From the NCBI RefSeq assembly GCF_026341825.1, contig NZ_JAPENY010000003.1, positions 1,302,001-1,366,000 of the forward strand: a DNA stretch of 64,000 nt. Direction: 5' to 3'. The notes under the pieces are model-generated. The model did not search any database. It had not been told where the DNA came from and was given only the letters and a program-made list of their open reading frames with translations. The DNA comes from Streptomyces sp. NBC_00620. GTDB lineage: Bacteria > Actinomycetota > Actinomycetes > Streptomycetales > Streptomycetaceae. The translations under genes were made by a program, and so were the position numbers. Numbering within the stretch: the stretch's first letter is position 1; each line of letters opens with the position of its first letter. Positions 19,546 to 30,023 of the stretch are shown here, piece by piece.

Positions 19546-20454
19546 TCACGCGCCGCAGGACCGGAGGAACTTGCGGGTGCGCACTGCGATCGGCAGCGGC
19601 TTGTCCGGCTCGCACGGGTACATGTCCTGCTCGACGATCGCGAACAGCTCGACGCCCAGCCGCTGCGCCGCGACCAGCACCGGCTCCAACTCCGGTACGC
19701 CGGAAGGCGGTTCGCACATCACTCCGCGCTGTACGGCCGGACCGAAGGGAACCTCGTTCTTGACCACGTCGGCGAGGATCTCCGGGTCGACCTGCTTGAG
19801 GTGCAGATAGCCGATGCGTTCGCCGTACGTCTCGATCAGCTTGACGCTGTCGCCGCCGCAGTAGGCGTAGTGCCCCGTGTCCAGGCAGAGGTTGACGAGT
19901 TCGGAGTCGGTCGAGTCGAGGAAGCGCTCGACGTGATCCTCCGTGTCGATGTGGGTGTCCGCGTGCGGGTGGACGACGATGTCGAGACCGTACGTCTCCT
20001 TGACCTCGTGCCCGAGACGCTCCATGCCCTTGGTGAGGTGGGCCCACTGCTCGCCGGTCAGCTCCGGCGGCTCCAGGATCTCCGCGGTCTTGTCGTCCCG
20101 CCAGAAGGACGGGATGACGACCAGGTGCTTCGCGCCCATCGCCTGGGTGAGGGCGGCGACCTGGCTGACGTGCTCCCAGGTGGAGTCCCAGACGGAGTGG
20201 CCCCGGTGCAGGCCGGTGAAGACCGTGCCCGCGGAGACCTTCAGATCGCGCTTGCCGATCTCCTCGGTGAGCCGGGCCGGGTCGGTCGGCAGATAGCCGT
20301 ACGGACCCAGCTCGATCCAGGGGTAGCCGGCCTCGGCAACCTCGTCCAAGAAGCGCTGCCACGGCACCTGTTGGGGATCGTCGGGGAACCAGACACCCCA
20401 GGAGTCCGGGGCGGAGCCGACCCGGATGCGGTCCAGAGAGGGACGGTCGGACAT
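19546..20454 (-). CDS. Sugar phosphate isomerase/epimerase (IolE/IolI-like TIM barrel)
   Basis: 302 residues from ATG 20454. The start is VGSAPDSWGVWFPDDP, as in IolE-type inosose dehydratases and related xylose-isomerase-like TIM barrels. Metal ligands are visible in IELGPYGYL, VVHPHADTHIDTEDHV, NLCLDTGHYAYCGGD and YLHLKQVD, with a final AIVEQDMYP glutamate. It is the last gene of the importer operon, 1 bp after the ATPase gene. Since no other IolE candidate lies in the window, the dehydration of scyllo-inosose is its most likely job; IolI-type isomerase or IolH-like roles remain possible. Confidence 0.78.
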   Translation of the reverse strand: MSDRPSLDRIRVGSAPDSWGVWFPDDPQQVPWQRFLDEVAEAGYPWIELGPYGYLPTDPARLTEEIGKRDLKVSAGTVFTGLHRGHSVWDSTWEHVSQVAALTQAMGAKHLVVIPSFWRDDKTAEILEPPELTGEQWAHLTKGMERLGHEVKETYGLDIVVHPHADTHIDTEDHVERFLDSTDSELVNLCLDTGHYAYCGGDSVKLIETYGERIGYLHLKQVDPEILADVVKNEVPFGPAVQRGVMCEPPSGVPELEPVLVAAQRLGVELFAIVEQDMYPCEPDKPLPIAVRTRKFLRSCGA

Positions 20455-20455
20455 G

Positions 20456-21379
20456 TCAGGAGGTCCCTTCGGGGGAAGCGGTCGCCGGAGCCTTGAGGTC
20501 CTTCACCTCGGGCAGCTCCTCGACATCGACGCCGCGGACTTGGGCCAACTCGTGCTTGAGTGCGGCGAGTTCGGTGCCGCCGGCCATGTGGTTGGTGAGT
20601 TCTTCGAGGGTGATTTCGCTGCGTTCGGCGGAGAGTTCGAGGGTGCCCAGGCGCAGGACGCTGAAGTGGTCGCCGACCATGTAGGCGTGGTGGGGGTTGT
20701 GGGTGATGAAGATGACGCCGAGGCCGCGGTCGCGGGCGGCGGCGACGTACTTGAGGACCACGCCGGACTGCTTGACACCCAGCGCCGCGGTCGGCTCGTC
20801 GAGGATCAGCACGCGGGCGCCGAAGTAGACGGCGCGGGCGATGGCGACGCACTGGCGCTGGCCGCCGGAGAGGGTGCCGATGGGCTGTTCCAGGTTGTCC
20901 AGGATGATGCCCATGTTGCGGAGCTCCTGGTCCGCGGTCTTCTTCATCTTCTCGATGTCGAGACGGCGGACGGGCCAGGGGCCCTTGGTCATCTCGGAGC
21001 CGAGGAAGAAGTTCCGCCATACCGGCATCAGCGGGACGGTCGCGAGGTCCTGGTAGACGGTGGCGATGCCCTTGTCGAGGGCCTGGCGGGGGGTGGTGAA
21101 GTGCACCGGTTGGCCGTCGACGAGGAACTCGCCCTCGGTGTGCTGGTGCAGCCCGGAGATGATTTTGATCAGGGTGGACTTGCCGGCGCCGTTGTCGCCG
21201 AGCACGCAGGTGACCTGGCTGGGGCGGACGGCGAGGTCCACGCCGTGCAGGGCGCGGACGTTGCCGTAGGACTTGCCGGCGTTGCGCAGCTGGACGAGGG
21301 GGGCATCCCCGTCCTGGTCCTGGGGCGCGGTGTCCTGGAGGATGGCGCCGTGGGTGCCGGATCCGTTGGAGTTCGTCAT
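20456..21379 (-). CDS. Sugar ABC transporter ATP-binding protein (CUT2-type, single domain)
   Basis: 307 residues from ATG 21379. Walker A GDNGAGKST, Q-loop VYQDLATVPLM, signature LSGGQRQCVAIARA, Walker B VLILDEPTAALGV, H-loop ITHNPHHAYMVGD. It carries one ABC domain, unlike RbsA-type proteins with two, so it must dimerise. The long N-terminal Asp/Gln-rich leader and the C-terminal acidic tail are unusual additions. It powers uptake with the permease and lipoprotein encoded upstream. The stop is 1 bp from the start of the TIM-barrel gene. Confidence 0.9.
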   Translation of the reverse strand: MTNSNGSGTHGAILQDTAPQDQDGDAPLVQLRNAGKSYGNVRALHGVDLAVRPSQVTCVLGDNGAGKSTLIKIISGLHQHTEGEFLVDGQPVHFTTPRQALDKGIATVYQDLATVPLMPVWRNFFLGSEMTKGPWPVRRLDIEKMKKTADQELRNMGIILDNLEQPIGTLSGGQRQCVAIARAVYFGARVLILDEPTAALGVKQSGVVLKYVAAARDRGLGVIFITHNPHHAYMVGDHFSVLRLGTLELSAERSEITLEELTNHMAGGTELAALKHELAQVRGVDVEELPEVKDLKAPATASPEGTS

Positions 21380-21384
21380 TGCGG

Positions 21385-22461
21385 TTACCTCCGGGTCGCG
21401 GTGCGCTGGACCCACAAGTTGATGAGGACGGCGCCCAGCAGCATCACGCCGAGGAAGGCCTTGAACCAGTCGGGGTTCCAGCCGGCGTAGACGATGCCCT
21501 GCTGCACCATGCCGAACATGAAGGCGCCGAAGACCGGGCCGATCGCACTGCCCGCGCCGCCGGTCAGCAGGCAGCCGCCGATCACGGCCGCGGAGATGTA
21601 GATCAGCTCCTGGCCCACGCCCTCGCCGGACTGCACGGTGTTGAAGGAGAACAGTTGGTGCATGCCGATGAACCAGGCACCGAAGCCGACCAGCATGAAC
21701 AGCGAGATCTTGGTGAAGGCGACCGGGACACCCACCGCGCGGGCGGAGTCCTTGTTGCCGCCGACCGCGAAGACCCAGTTGCCGTACTTGGTGCGCAGCA
21801 GCACCCAGGTCGCGATCGCGGCGAAGACCAGCCACCAGATGATGGTGATCTTCACCTGCACGCCGCCGACGTCGAAGGACGAGGCGAAGACCTTCTTGGC
21901 CTGGTCGAAGCCGTCCATGCTGCTGATGTCGTCGGTCGCCACGTTGCCGGTGACCAGCTTGGTGACGGCGAGGTTGACGCCCTGGAGGATCAGGAAGCTG
22001 CCCAGGGTGACCAGGAAGGACGGCAGGCCGGTCTTGACCACCAGCCAGCCGTTGAGGAACCCGATCCCCAGCGACACCACCAGGGCGGCGATCACACCGA
22101 CCCACACGTTCATGCTCAGCTGGTAGGCAAGCATGCTCGCGGTGAGCGCCGAGGTGATCACCGCGACACCGGCGGACAGGTCGAACTCCCCGCCGATCAT
22201 GAGCAGCGCGACGGGCAGGGCCATGATGCCGATGGTCGAGGACCCGTACAGGACGTTCGCCATCGAGCTGGCCTCACGCACCGGCGGCGCCGAGATCAGG
22301 AAGAACACATAGACCGCGGCCGCACCGAGGAAGACACCTATCTCGGGCCGCGCCAACAGCCGTATCGCCAGGGGACGTTCAGCGGTCCGGCCGTCGGTCT
22401 GCTTCGGGCCGGAGGCCGGCGGTGTGGTCACCGCCGGCTCGGCATGCTGGGTCATGCTCAT
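21385..22461 (-). CDS. Sugar ABC transporter permease (RbsC/FrcC-like)
   Basis: 358 residues. The ATG at 22461 shares a base with the stop of the binding-protein gene (TGATG), so coupling is likely; an in-frame ATG at 22455 is an alternative. About nine or ten membrane segments follow a 40-residue cytoplasmic N-terminus. Family motifs include MIGGEFDLSAGVAVITSAL, NGWLVVKTGLPSFLVTLGS, YAVGGN-like VFAVGGNKDSARAVGV, and GGCLLTGGAGSAIGPVFGAF. BPD_transp_2 family. Forms the membrane channel of the inositol/sugar importer. Confidence 0.92.
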   Translation of the reverse strand: MSMTQHAEPAVTTPPASGPKQTDGRTAERPLAIRLLARPEIGVFLGAAAVYVFFLISAPPVREASSMANVLYGSSTIGIMALPVALLMIGGEFDLSAGVAVITSALTASMLAYQLSMNVWVGVIAALVVSLGIGFLNGWLVVKTGLPSFLVTLGSFLILQGVNLAVTKLVTGNVATDDISSMDGFDQAKKVFASSFDVGGVQVKITIIWWLVFAAIATWVLLRTKYGNWVFAVGGNKDSARAVGVPVAFTKISLFMLVGFGAWFIGMHQLFSFNTVQSGEGVGQELIYISAAVIGGCLLTGGAGSAIGPVFGAFMFGMVQQGIVYAGWNPDWFKAFLGVMLLGAVLINLWVQRTATRR

Positions 22462-23480
22462 CACCGGGTTCCGTTGGCCGCGAACTTGGCGACGCTTTCG
22501 ACGTTGGTCTTGTCGACGAAGGCCGGTCCGGTCAGCACGGGCTGCTCACCGCCGCCGCTGTAGTTGCCGTTGTTCTTGTAGAGCCACAGCGAGTCGACCG
22601 CCAAGTAGCCCTGGAGGTAGGGCTGCTGGTCCACGGCGAAGTCGATGGTGCCCTTGCTGATGGCTCCCGTCAGGTCCTTGTTGAGGTCGAAGGTGGCGAT
22701 CTTCGCGCTGCTGCCCGCGTCGGACACCGACTGCACGGCGGTCAGTGCGAACGGGGCGCCCAGGGTGACCACGTAGTCGATGGCCTTGTCCTGCGTGAGC
22801 TTGGCGGTGATCGTCGACTTCACGGACGGCATGTCGGTGCCGTTGACGTTCAGCGTCTCGACGGTGCCGTTGAACGTCTTCTTCACGCCGTCGCAACGCT
22901 GGGTCAGGCCGATGTTGCCCTGCTCCTGGATGACACAGACGGCCTTCTTGGAGCCGAGCGTGTTCAGCCTGTTGCCGAGCGCCTCGCCGGCGACGGTCTC
23001 GTCCTGGCCGAAGAACTCCAGCAGGCCGAGGCTCTTCCAGTCACTGAGACCGGAGTTGAGGCCGACCACGGGTATGTTCGCGGCCTTCGCCTTGCTCACG
23101 ACGTCCTTCAGGGCGTCCGGCTTGGCGAGGGTGATCGCGATGCCGTCGACCTTCTGGTCGATCGCGTTCTGCACCAGGTTGGCCTGGTTGCCCGCGTTCG
23201 GGTCGGCGGAGTAGATGAGCTTGATGTTGTCCTTGGCCGCTGCGGCCTCGGCGCCCTTGCGGACGATGTCCCAGAACGTGTCGCCGGGCGCCTGGTGCGT
23301 GACCAGGGCGACCGTCATACGCGGGGTGGTGGCCTTGCCCGCGGAGGCGCCGTCGGCGCTTTCCTCGGACTTCTTGCCGCCCGAGCTGCTGGAGCAGCCA
23401 GCGAGGGTCAGGGCCGCTGCCGCGGCCACGGCTACGAAGGGGGCCATTCTGCGGGAGCGGGTCTGAGAAGAGCGGTCCAT
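22461..23480 (-). CDS. Sugar/inositol-binding lipoprotein of ABC importer
   Basis: 339 residues from ATG 23480. Signal peptide MDRSSQTRSRRMAPFVAVAA with lipobox LAGC (Cys near residue 29) followed by a Ser/Gly linker, so it is anchored outside the membrane. The mature part is a ribose-type periplasmic-binding fold (VALVTHQAPGDTFWDIVRKG, DQKVDGIAITLAKPDALKDV, CVIQEQGNIGLTQRCDGV, IDFAVDQQPYLQGYLAVDSL). It captures the substrate for the CUT2-type importer. Divergence from iolC suggests myo-inositol as ligand (inference). Confidence 0.9.
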   Translation of the reverse strand: MDRSSQTRSRRMAPFVAVAAAAALTLAGCSSSSGGKKSEESADGASAGKATTPRMTVALVTHQAPGDTFWDIVRKGAEAAAAKDNIKLIYSADPNAGNQANLVQNAIDQKVDGIAITLAKPDALKDVVSKAKAANIPVVGLNSGLSDWKSLGLLEFFGQDETVAGEALGNRLNTLGSKKAVCVIQEQGNIGLTQRCDGVKKTFNGTVETLNVNGTDMPSVKSTITAKLTQDKAIDYVVTLGAPFALTAVQSVSDAGSSAKIATFDLNKDLTGAISKGTIDFAVDQQPYLQGYLAVDSLWLYKNNGNYSGGGEQPVLTGPAFVDKTNVESVAKFAANGTR

Positions 23481-23602
23481 CTTTCCTGCACCTCACTGTG
23501 CTACGGGGGAAATGGAGCACGGATCACGAGGATCCGGGGGCCCGGGATCTGCGGAGATTCGGGTCGTGTGCGGCGAAAAAGAAGCTGTTGCGCTGGGACG
23601 GA

Positions 23603-23713
23603 ATCCAATCCCTGGGCGCGCCCGCTGTCAATACTTTGTTAAGACATCATTTCACAAGCAGGTCCGAATGTAAGTACAAACTATTGACATCGTCGCCCTC
23701 CGAGACCTACACC
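23603..23713. promoter_or_regulatory. Divergent iol promoters inside an inverted repeat
   Basis: Rightward promoter: TTGACA at 23684-23689 with TACACC about 18 bases later. Leftward promoter: TTGACA (reverse strand) at 23631-23626 with TTGGAT about 17 bases later. Each -35 box is part of an arm of a long inverted repeat: GTCAATACTTTGT at 23627-23639 and ACAAACTATTGAC at 23676-23688, 13 bp with one mismatch, 36 bp apart. The symmetry suggests one regulator bound at both arms controls both operons; the GntR protein at the end of the iol operon is the natural candidate. Confidence 0.7.
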
Positions 23714-23772
23714 TGAGAGGCGGCAAGCCCCCTGGGACCCGCACACCCCCAGCAGCCCGAGGAGCGTCGCGC

Positions 23773-24753
23773 ATGGCCGAGTCAGCCCAGTCCTTCGATC
23801 TGATCACTATGGGCCGCATCGGGGTCGATCTCTACCCCCTCCAGGCCGGCGTGCCCCTGGAGCGGGTGGAGACCTTCGGTAAATTCCTCGGAGGTTCGGC
23901 CACCAACGTGGCGGTCGCGGCCGCCCGGCTCGGCCGCAGCACCGCGGTGATCACCCGCACCGGCGACGACCCCTTCGGCGTCTATCTGCACCAGGCGCTC
24001 AGGGAGTTCGGCGTGGACGACCGCTGGGTCACGCCGGTCGCCGAGTACCCGACCCCGGTCACGTTCTGCGAGATCTTCCCGCCGGACGACTTCCCGCTGT
24101 ACTTCTACCGGCAGCCCAAGGCGCCCGACCTGGAGATCCGCACCGAGGAGCTGGACTACTTCGCGATCCGCACGGCCCGGGTCTTCTGGATCACCGGCAC
24201 CGGCCTGAGCGAGGAGCCGAGCCGCTCCGCGACGCTCGCCGCCCTCAAGGCGCGCGACAAGGCAGGCATCACGGTCTTCGACCTCGACTGGCGCCCGATG
24301 TTCTGGAAGGACCCGGAGGAGGCCCGCCCGTACTACGCCGAAGCGCTGCGTCACGCGACAGTCGCGGTGGGCAACCTCGACGAGTGCGAGATCGCCACCG
24401 GCGTCCGCGAGCCCCGCGCCTGCGCCGAGGCGCTCCTTGACGCGGGCGTGGAACTCGCCGTCGTCAAACAGGGCCCCAAGGGCGTCCTGGCCATGCACCG
24501 CGACGGCAGGACCGCCGAGGTGCCGCCGGTCCCGGTCGAGGTGCTCAACGGCCTCGGTGCGGGCGACGCGTTCGGCGGCTCGCTGTGCCACGGACTGCTG
24601 TCCGGCTGGGAGTTGGAGAAAACCATGCGCTACGCCAACGCGGCCGGCGCCCTCGTCGCCTCCAGGCTCGCCTGCTCCTCCGCGATGCCGACCGAGTCCG
24701 AGGTCGAGGACCTGCTCGCAGGCGCCGCGGTGGGCGCCCGAGCGGCCGGCTGA
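23773..24753 (+). CDS. iolC: 5-dehydro-2-deoxygluconokinase
   Basis: 326 residues from ATG 23773. PfkB/ribokinase family: start FDLITMGRIGVDLYPLQAGV, substrate-binding GGSATNVAVAAARLG near 40-55, and catalytic GAGDAF at 262-267. The GRIGVDLYP start is typical of IolC. It phosphorylates 2-deoxy-5-keto-gluconate at C6 in myo-inositol breakdown. First gene of the rightward iol operon, downstream of the divergent promoter pair. Confidence 0.92.
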   Translation: MAESAQSFDLITMGRIGVDLYPLQAGVPLERVETFGKFLGGSATNVAVAAARLGRSTAVITRTGDDPFGVYLHQALREFGVDDRWVTPVAEYPTPVTFCEIFPPDDFPLYFYRQPKAPDLEIRTEELDYFAIRTARVFWITGTGLSEEPSRSATLAALKARDKAGITVFDLDWRPMFWKDPEEARPYYAEALRHATVAVGNLDECEIATGVREPRACAEALLDAGVELAVVKQGPKGVLAMHRDGRTAEVPPVPVEVLNGLGAGDAFGGSLCHGLLSGWELEKTMRYANAAGALVASRLACSSAMPTESEVEDLLAGAAVGARAAG

Positions 24754-24804
24754 GCACGCCGTGGAGTACGCGGCCGAACGAGCCACCCCTGAACGGAGTT
24801 TCTC

Positions 24805-25683
24805 TTGAGCATCAGCATCCCCGACCTGGTCACGGTCAGAGCCCGGCATCCGGAGGCCGTCGCCGAGGCGGCCGCCCGCCGGGTGCGCCGCCCGCTGCTC
24901 GGTGACAGCGGCCGGCTGATGATCGTGGCCGCCGACCATCCGGCGCGCGGCGCCCTCGGCGTCGGCGACCGCCGCACCGCCATGGCGAACCGGGCCGACC
25001 TGCTGGAGCGCCTGTGCATCGCGCTGTCCCGGCCGGGCGTCGACGGGGTGCTGGCGACCGCCGACATCCTGGAGGATCTTCTCCTGCTCGGGGTCCTCGA
25101 CGGCAAGGTCGTGATGGGCTCGATGAACCGTGGCGGCCTGGCCGGCGCGTCCTTCGAGATGGACGACCGGTTCACCGGCCACCGCGCCGAGGACATCGCC
25201 CGGCTCCGCTTCGACGCGGGCAAGCTGCTGCTCCGTATCGACTACGACGACCCGGGCTCGCTGACCACCCTGGAGTCCACCGCCCGGGCCATCGACGACA
25301 TGGCGGCACGCCAACTCCCGCTGTTCGTCGAACCGTTCATCTCCCGCCGGGTCGACGGCGCGGTCCGCAACGACCTGTCCGCCGAGGCCGTGATCCGCTC
25401 CATCGCCATCTCCTCGGGCCTGGGCGGCACCTCCGCCTACACCTGGCTGAAACTCCCCGTCACCCACGACCCGGACGACATGGCCGAGGTACTGGAGACG
25501 TCGACTCTGCCCACCGTCCTCCTCGGCGGCGAGGTCGGGGACGACCAGGAGGGCGCGTACGAGAAGTGGCGCAAGGCGCTGCGCCTGCCCACCGTCCAGG
25601 GCCTGGTCGTCGGCCGCTCCCTGCTGTACCCCGCCGAGGGCAGCGTGGCGACGGCGGTGGACACGGCCGTGGGTCTGTTGTGA
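24805..25683 (+). CDS. Cgl0159-family TIM-barrel aldolase, IolJ candidate
   Basis: 292 residues. The start is the TTG at 24805, set by GGAG a few bases upstream and the conserved MSISIPDLVTVRARHPEAV beginning. It is a class I (beta/alpha)8 aldolase-like protein: LMIVAADHPARGALGVG, VMGSMNRGGLAGASFEMDDR, LPLFVEPF, YTWLKLPVT (probable Schiff-base lysine), VLLGGEVG. Relatives occur inside actinomycete inositol operons between iolC and iolB (family knowledge). Since no class II IolJ is present, it probably cleaves 2-deoxy-5-keto-gluconate 6-phosphate to dihydroxyacetone phosphate and malonate semialdehyde (inference). Confidence 0.82.
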   Translation: MSISIPDLVTVRARHPEAVAEAAARRVRRPLLGDSGRLMIVAADHPARGALGVGDRRTAMANRADLLERLCIALSRPGVDGVLATADILEDLLLLGVLDGKVVMGSMNRGGLAGASFEMDDRFTGHRAEDIARLRFDAGKLLLRIDYDDPGSLTTLESTARAIDDMAARQLPLFVEPFISRRVDGAVRNDLSAEAVIRSIAISSGLGGTSAYTWLKLPVTHDPDDMAEVLETSTLPTVLLGGEVGDDQEGAYEKWRKALRLPTVQGLVVGRSLLYPAEGSVATAVDTAVGLL

Positions 25684-25697
25684 ACCGGAGGCACACG

Positions 25698-26594
25698 ATG
25701 ACCAGTGCGTATCACCTTCCCGCCGGCAAGGCCCTGGGCGGCCCCTACGTCGTGGACGTCACCCCCGAGTCCGCCGTCTGGGGCTACTCCAGCCTGCGGA
25801 TCCTGGAGCTGCCGCCCGGCGGCGGGCACACCTTCGACACGGACGACAGCGAGTGGATCGTGCTGCCGCTGAGCGGTTCCTGCACCGTCGCCGCCGACGA
25901 CGACCTCGGTCACGAGACCTTCCAACTGCGGGGCCGCGACAGCGTGTTCACCGGCGTCAGCGACTTCGCGTACGTCCCACGGGATTCCCGTACGACGATC
26001 TCGTCGACCGGCGGCGGACGCTTCGCCCTCACCGGCGCGCGCTGCACCCGCCGGCTGCCCGCCCGCTACGGCCCGGCCTCGTCGGTGCCGGTGGAGCTGC
26101 GCGGCACCGGCAACAGCTCCCGCCAGGTCAACAACTTCGGCGCGGCCGGGGTCTTCGAGTGCGACAAGCTCATCGCCGTCGAGGTGATCACCCCGGGCGG
26201 CAACTGGTCGTCCTTCCCGCCGCACAAGCACGACGAGCACCGGCCCGGCGAGGAGTCCGTCCTCGAGGAGATCTACTACTTCGAGTTCGCCGACCACGAG
26301 GGCACACCCGGCCTCGGCTATCAGCGCGTCTCCCCGTCCGGGCAGGGCCGTAACACCGATGTCCTGGCCGAAGTGCGGGGCGGCGACGTCGTGTTGATCC
26401 CCGACGGCTGGCACGGGCCCTCGATGGCCGTGCCGGGCCACCACATGTACTACCTCAACGTCATGGCGGGTCCCGAGGACGAACGCTCCTGGCTGATCTG
26501 CGACCACCCGGATCACGCCTGGGTCCGCGACACCTGGCCCGAGCAGCCCGTCGACCCCCGCCTCCCCCTCTACACGGCACCGGAGAAGTCCTGA
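25698..26594 (+). CDS. iolB: 5-deoxy-glucuronate isomerase
   Basis: 298 residues from ATG 25698, 14 bp after the preceding stop. Bicupin fold. The metal-site region SSFPPHKHDEHRPGEESVLEEIYYFE has the HxH...E pattern of IolB, and the second cupin has HGPSMAVPGHHMYYLNVMAG, also typical. Converts 5-deoxy-glucuronate to 2-deoxy-5-keto-gluconate. The last base of its TGA is the first base of the iolD ATG. Confidence 0.92.
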   Translation: MTSAYHLPAGKALGGPYVVDVTPESAVWGYSSLRILELPPGGGHTFDTDDSEWIVLPLSGSCTVAADDDLGHETFQLRGRDSVFTGVSDFAYVPRDSRTTISSTGGGRFALTGARCTRRLPARYGPASSVPVELRGTGNSSRQVNNFGAAGVFECDKLIAVEVITPGGNWSSFPPHKHDEHRPGEESVLEEIYYFEFADHEGTPGLGYQRVSPSGQGRNTDVLAEVRGGDVVLIPDGWHGPSMAVPGHHMYYLNVMAGPEDERSWLICDHPDHAWVRDTWPEQPVDPRLPLYTAPEKS

Positions 26595-28471
26595 TGAGCA
26601 CCCCCACCCGCCGTCTGACCGTCGCCCAAGCCCTGGTGCGCTTCCTGTCGGCGCAGTACAGCGAGCGCGACGGCGTGCGGCACCGGCTGATCGCCGGTAC
26701 CTGGGGCATCTTCGGCCACGGCAATGTGGCGGGCATCGGCCAGGCGCTCCTGGAAGCGGGCGAGGAGACGATGCCGTTCCACCAAGGCCGCAACGAACAG
26801 GCCATGGTGCACGCGGCGGTCGGCTACGCCCGCCACCTCGACCGGCTGTCCGCGCAGGCGGTCACCACGTCCATCGGACCGGGCGCCACCAACCTCGTCA
26901 CGGGGGCCGCGCTCGCCACGGTCAACCGGCTACCGGTGCTCCTGCTGCCCGGCGACTACTTCGCCACGCGCGCCGCCGACCCGCTCCTCCAGCAGCTGGA
27001 GCACCCGGTCGAGGCGGACCTGTCGGTCAACGACACGCTGCGTCCGGTGTCCCGCTACTACGACCGGATCACGCGCCCCGAGGCCCTGATCCCGTCCGCC
27101 CTGAACGCCATGCGCGTGCTGGCCGACCCCGTCGAGACCGGAGCCGTGACTCTCGCTCTGCCGCAGGACGTTCAGGCCGAGGCGTACGACTGGCCGGAGG
27201 AGTTCTTCGCCGACCGCGTGTGGCACGTACGACGTCCCGCGGCCGACCCGTTCGAGCTGGCGGAGGCGGTGGCGGCGATCCGGGCCGCCGAGCGCCCGCT
27301 GATCGTCGCGGGCGGCGGGATCCACCACAGCCGTGCCGAGGAGGCGCTGAAGGCCCTGGTGGACGCCACCGGCATCCCGGTCGCGTCGACCCAGGCGGGC
27401 AAGGGCTCACTGCGGTACGACGATCCGGCGGATCTGGGCGGTATCGGCCACACCGGTACGGCCGTCAGCGACGACATCGCGCGCACCGCGGACCTGGTCA
27501 TCGGCGTCGGCACCCGCTACACGGACTTCACCACCGCGTCCAACACCCTCTTCCAGAGCCCGGACGCCCGGTTCGTCAACCTCAACATCGCCGCGTTCGA
27601 CGCCCACAAGCTGTCGGCGCGTCCGCTCGTCTGCGACGCGAGGGCGGGGCTCACAGCGTTGACGGAGGCGCTGACCGGCCACCGTGTGAACTCGGCTTAC
27701 GAGGCCGAGTACCGCACCGGCAAGGAACGTTGGGAGCAGGTTGTCGACGCCGCTTTCACCGCCGACGACGAGAACGCCGTACCGACCCAGACCCAGCTGC
27801 TCGGCGCCCTCGACTCGGTCGTGGGCGACGACGACGTGGTGATCAACGCCGCCGGTTCGCTCCCGGGCGACCTGCACAAGCTGTGGCGGGCGCGCAGCCG
27901 TCGCCAGTACCACCTGGAGTACGGCTACTCCTGCATGGGCTACGAGATCCCGGCCGGCATCGGCGTCCAGCAGGCCGCCCCGGGCACACCTGTCTGGTCG
28001 CTGGTCGGCGACGGCACCTACCTGATGATGCCGACCGAGATCGTCACCGCCGTCCAGGAGGGCCTGCCCGTCAACCTGGTGCTGATCCAGAACCATGGCT
28101 ACGCCTCCATCGGCGGCCTCTCCGAGTCGGTCGGCGGCGAACGCTTCGGCACCGCCTACCGCTACCGCGCCGCCGACGGCACCTTCTCCGGCGCGCCGCT
28201 TCCGGTCGACCTCGCCGCCAACGCGGCCAGCCTCGGCATGGACGTCCTGCGCGCCAAGACCGTGCGCGAACTGCGCGAGGCGCTCGCCACGGCCCGCGCC
28301 TCCGACCGGCCGACCTGTGTCTACGTCGAGACCGACACCGTCACCCCGACCGCTCCCCCGGCCGAGGCCTGGTGGGACGTCCCGGTGGCCGAGGTGGCGT
28401 CCCGCGAGGCCGCGACGACCGCCCGCGAGACCTACGACCGCCAAGTGGCCGACCGCCGCCGGCACCTCTGA
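26594..28471 (+). CDS. iolD: 3D-(3,5/4)-trihydroxycyclohexane-1,2-dione hydrolase
   Basis: 625 residues from ATG 26594 (TGATG overlap with iolB). ThDP-dependent enzyme of the acetolactate-synthase type. The N-terminal pyrimidine domain has the catalytic Glu in HQGRNEQAM. A central domain follows (RPLIVAGGGIHHSRAEEAL). The C-terminal ThDP domain carries the GDG...N motif (VGDGTYLMMPTEIVTAVQEG). WGIFGHGNVAGIGQAL is the IolD hallmark. Opens the cyclohexane-dione ring to 5-deoxy-glucuronate. Length fits the family (about 620-640). Confidence 0.94.
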   Translation: MSTPTRRLTVAQALVRFLSAQYSERDGVRHRLIAGTWGIFGHGNVAGIGQALLEAGEETMPFHQGRNEQAMVHAAVGYARHLDRLSAQAVTTSIGPGATNLVTGAALATVNRLPVLLLPGDYFATRAADPLLQQLEHPVEADLSVNDTLRPVSRYYDRITRPEALIPSALNAMRVLADPVETGAVTLALPQDVQAEAYDWPEEFFADRVWHVRRPAADPFELAEAVAAIRAAERPLIVAGGGIHHSRAEEALKALVDATGIPVASTQAGKGSLRYDDPADLGGIGHTGTAVSDDIARTADLVIGVGTRYTDFTTASNTLFQSPDARFVNLNIAAFDAHKLSARPLVCDARAGLTALTEALTGHRVNSAYEAEYRTGKERWEQVVDAAFTADDENAVPTQTQLLGALDSVVGDDDVVINAAGSLPGDLHKLWRARSRRQYHLEYGYSCMGYEIPAGIGVQQAAPGTPVWSLVGDGTYLMMPTEIVTAVQEGLPVNLVLIQNHGYASIGGLSESVGGERFGTAYRYRAADGTFSGAPLPVDLAANAASLGMDVLRAKTVRELREALATARASDRPTCVYVETDTVTPTAPPAEAWWDVPVAEVASREAATTARETYDRQVADRRRHL

Positions 28472-28497
28472 ACTCCCCCTCCAGGAAGGCCCGCACC

Positions 28498-29991
<1,494 letters not shown>

Positions 29992-30023
29992 CCCCTGCCG
30001 ACGATCCGAGAGGAGGTGCCTCC

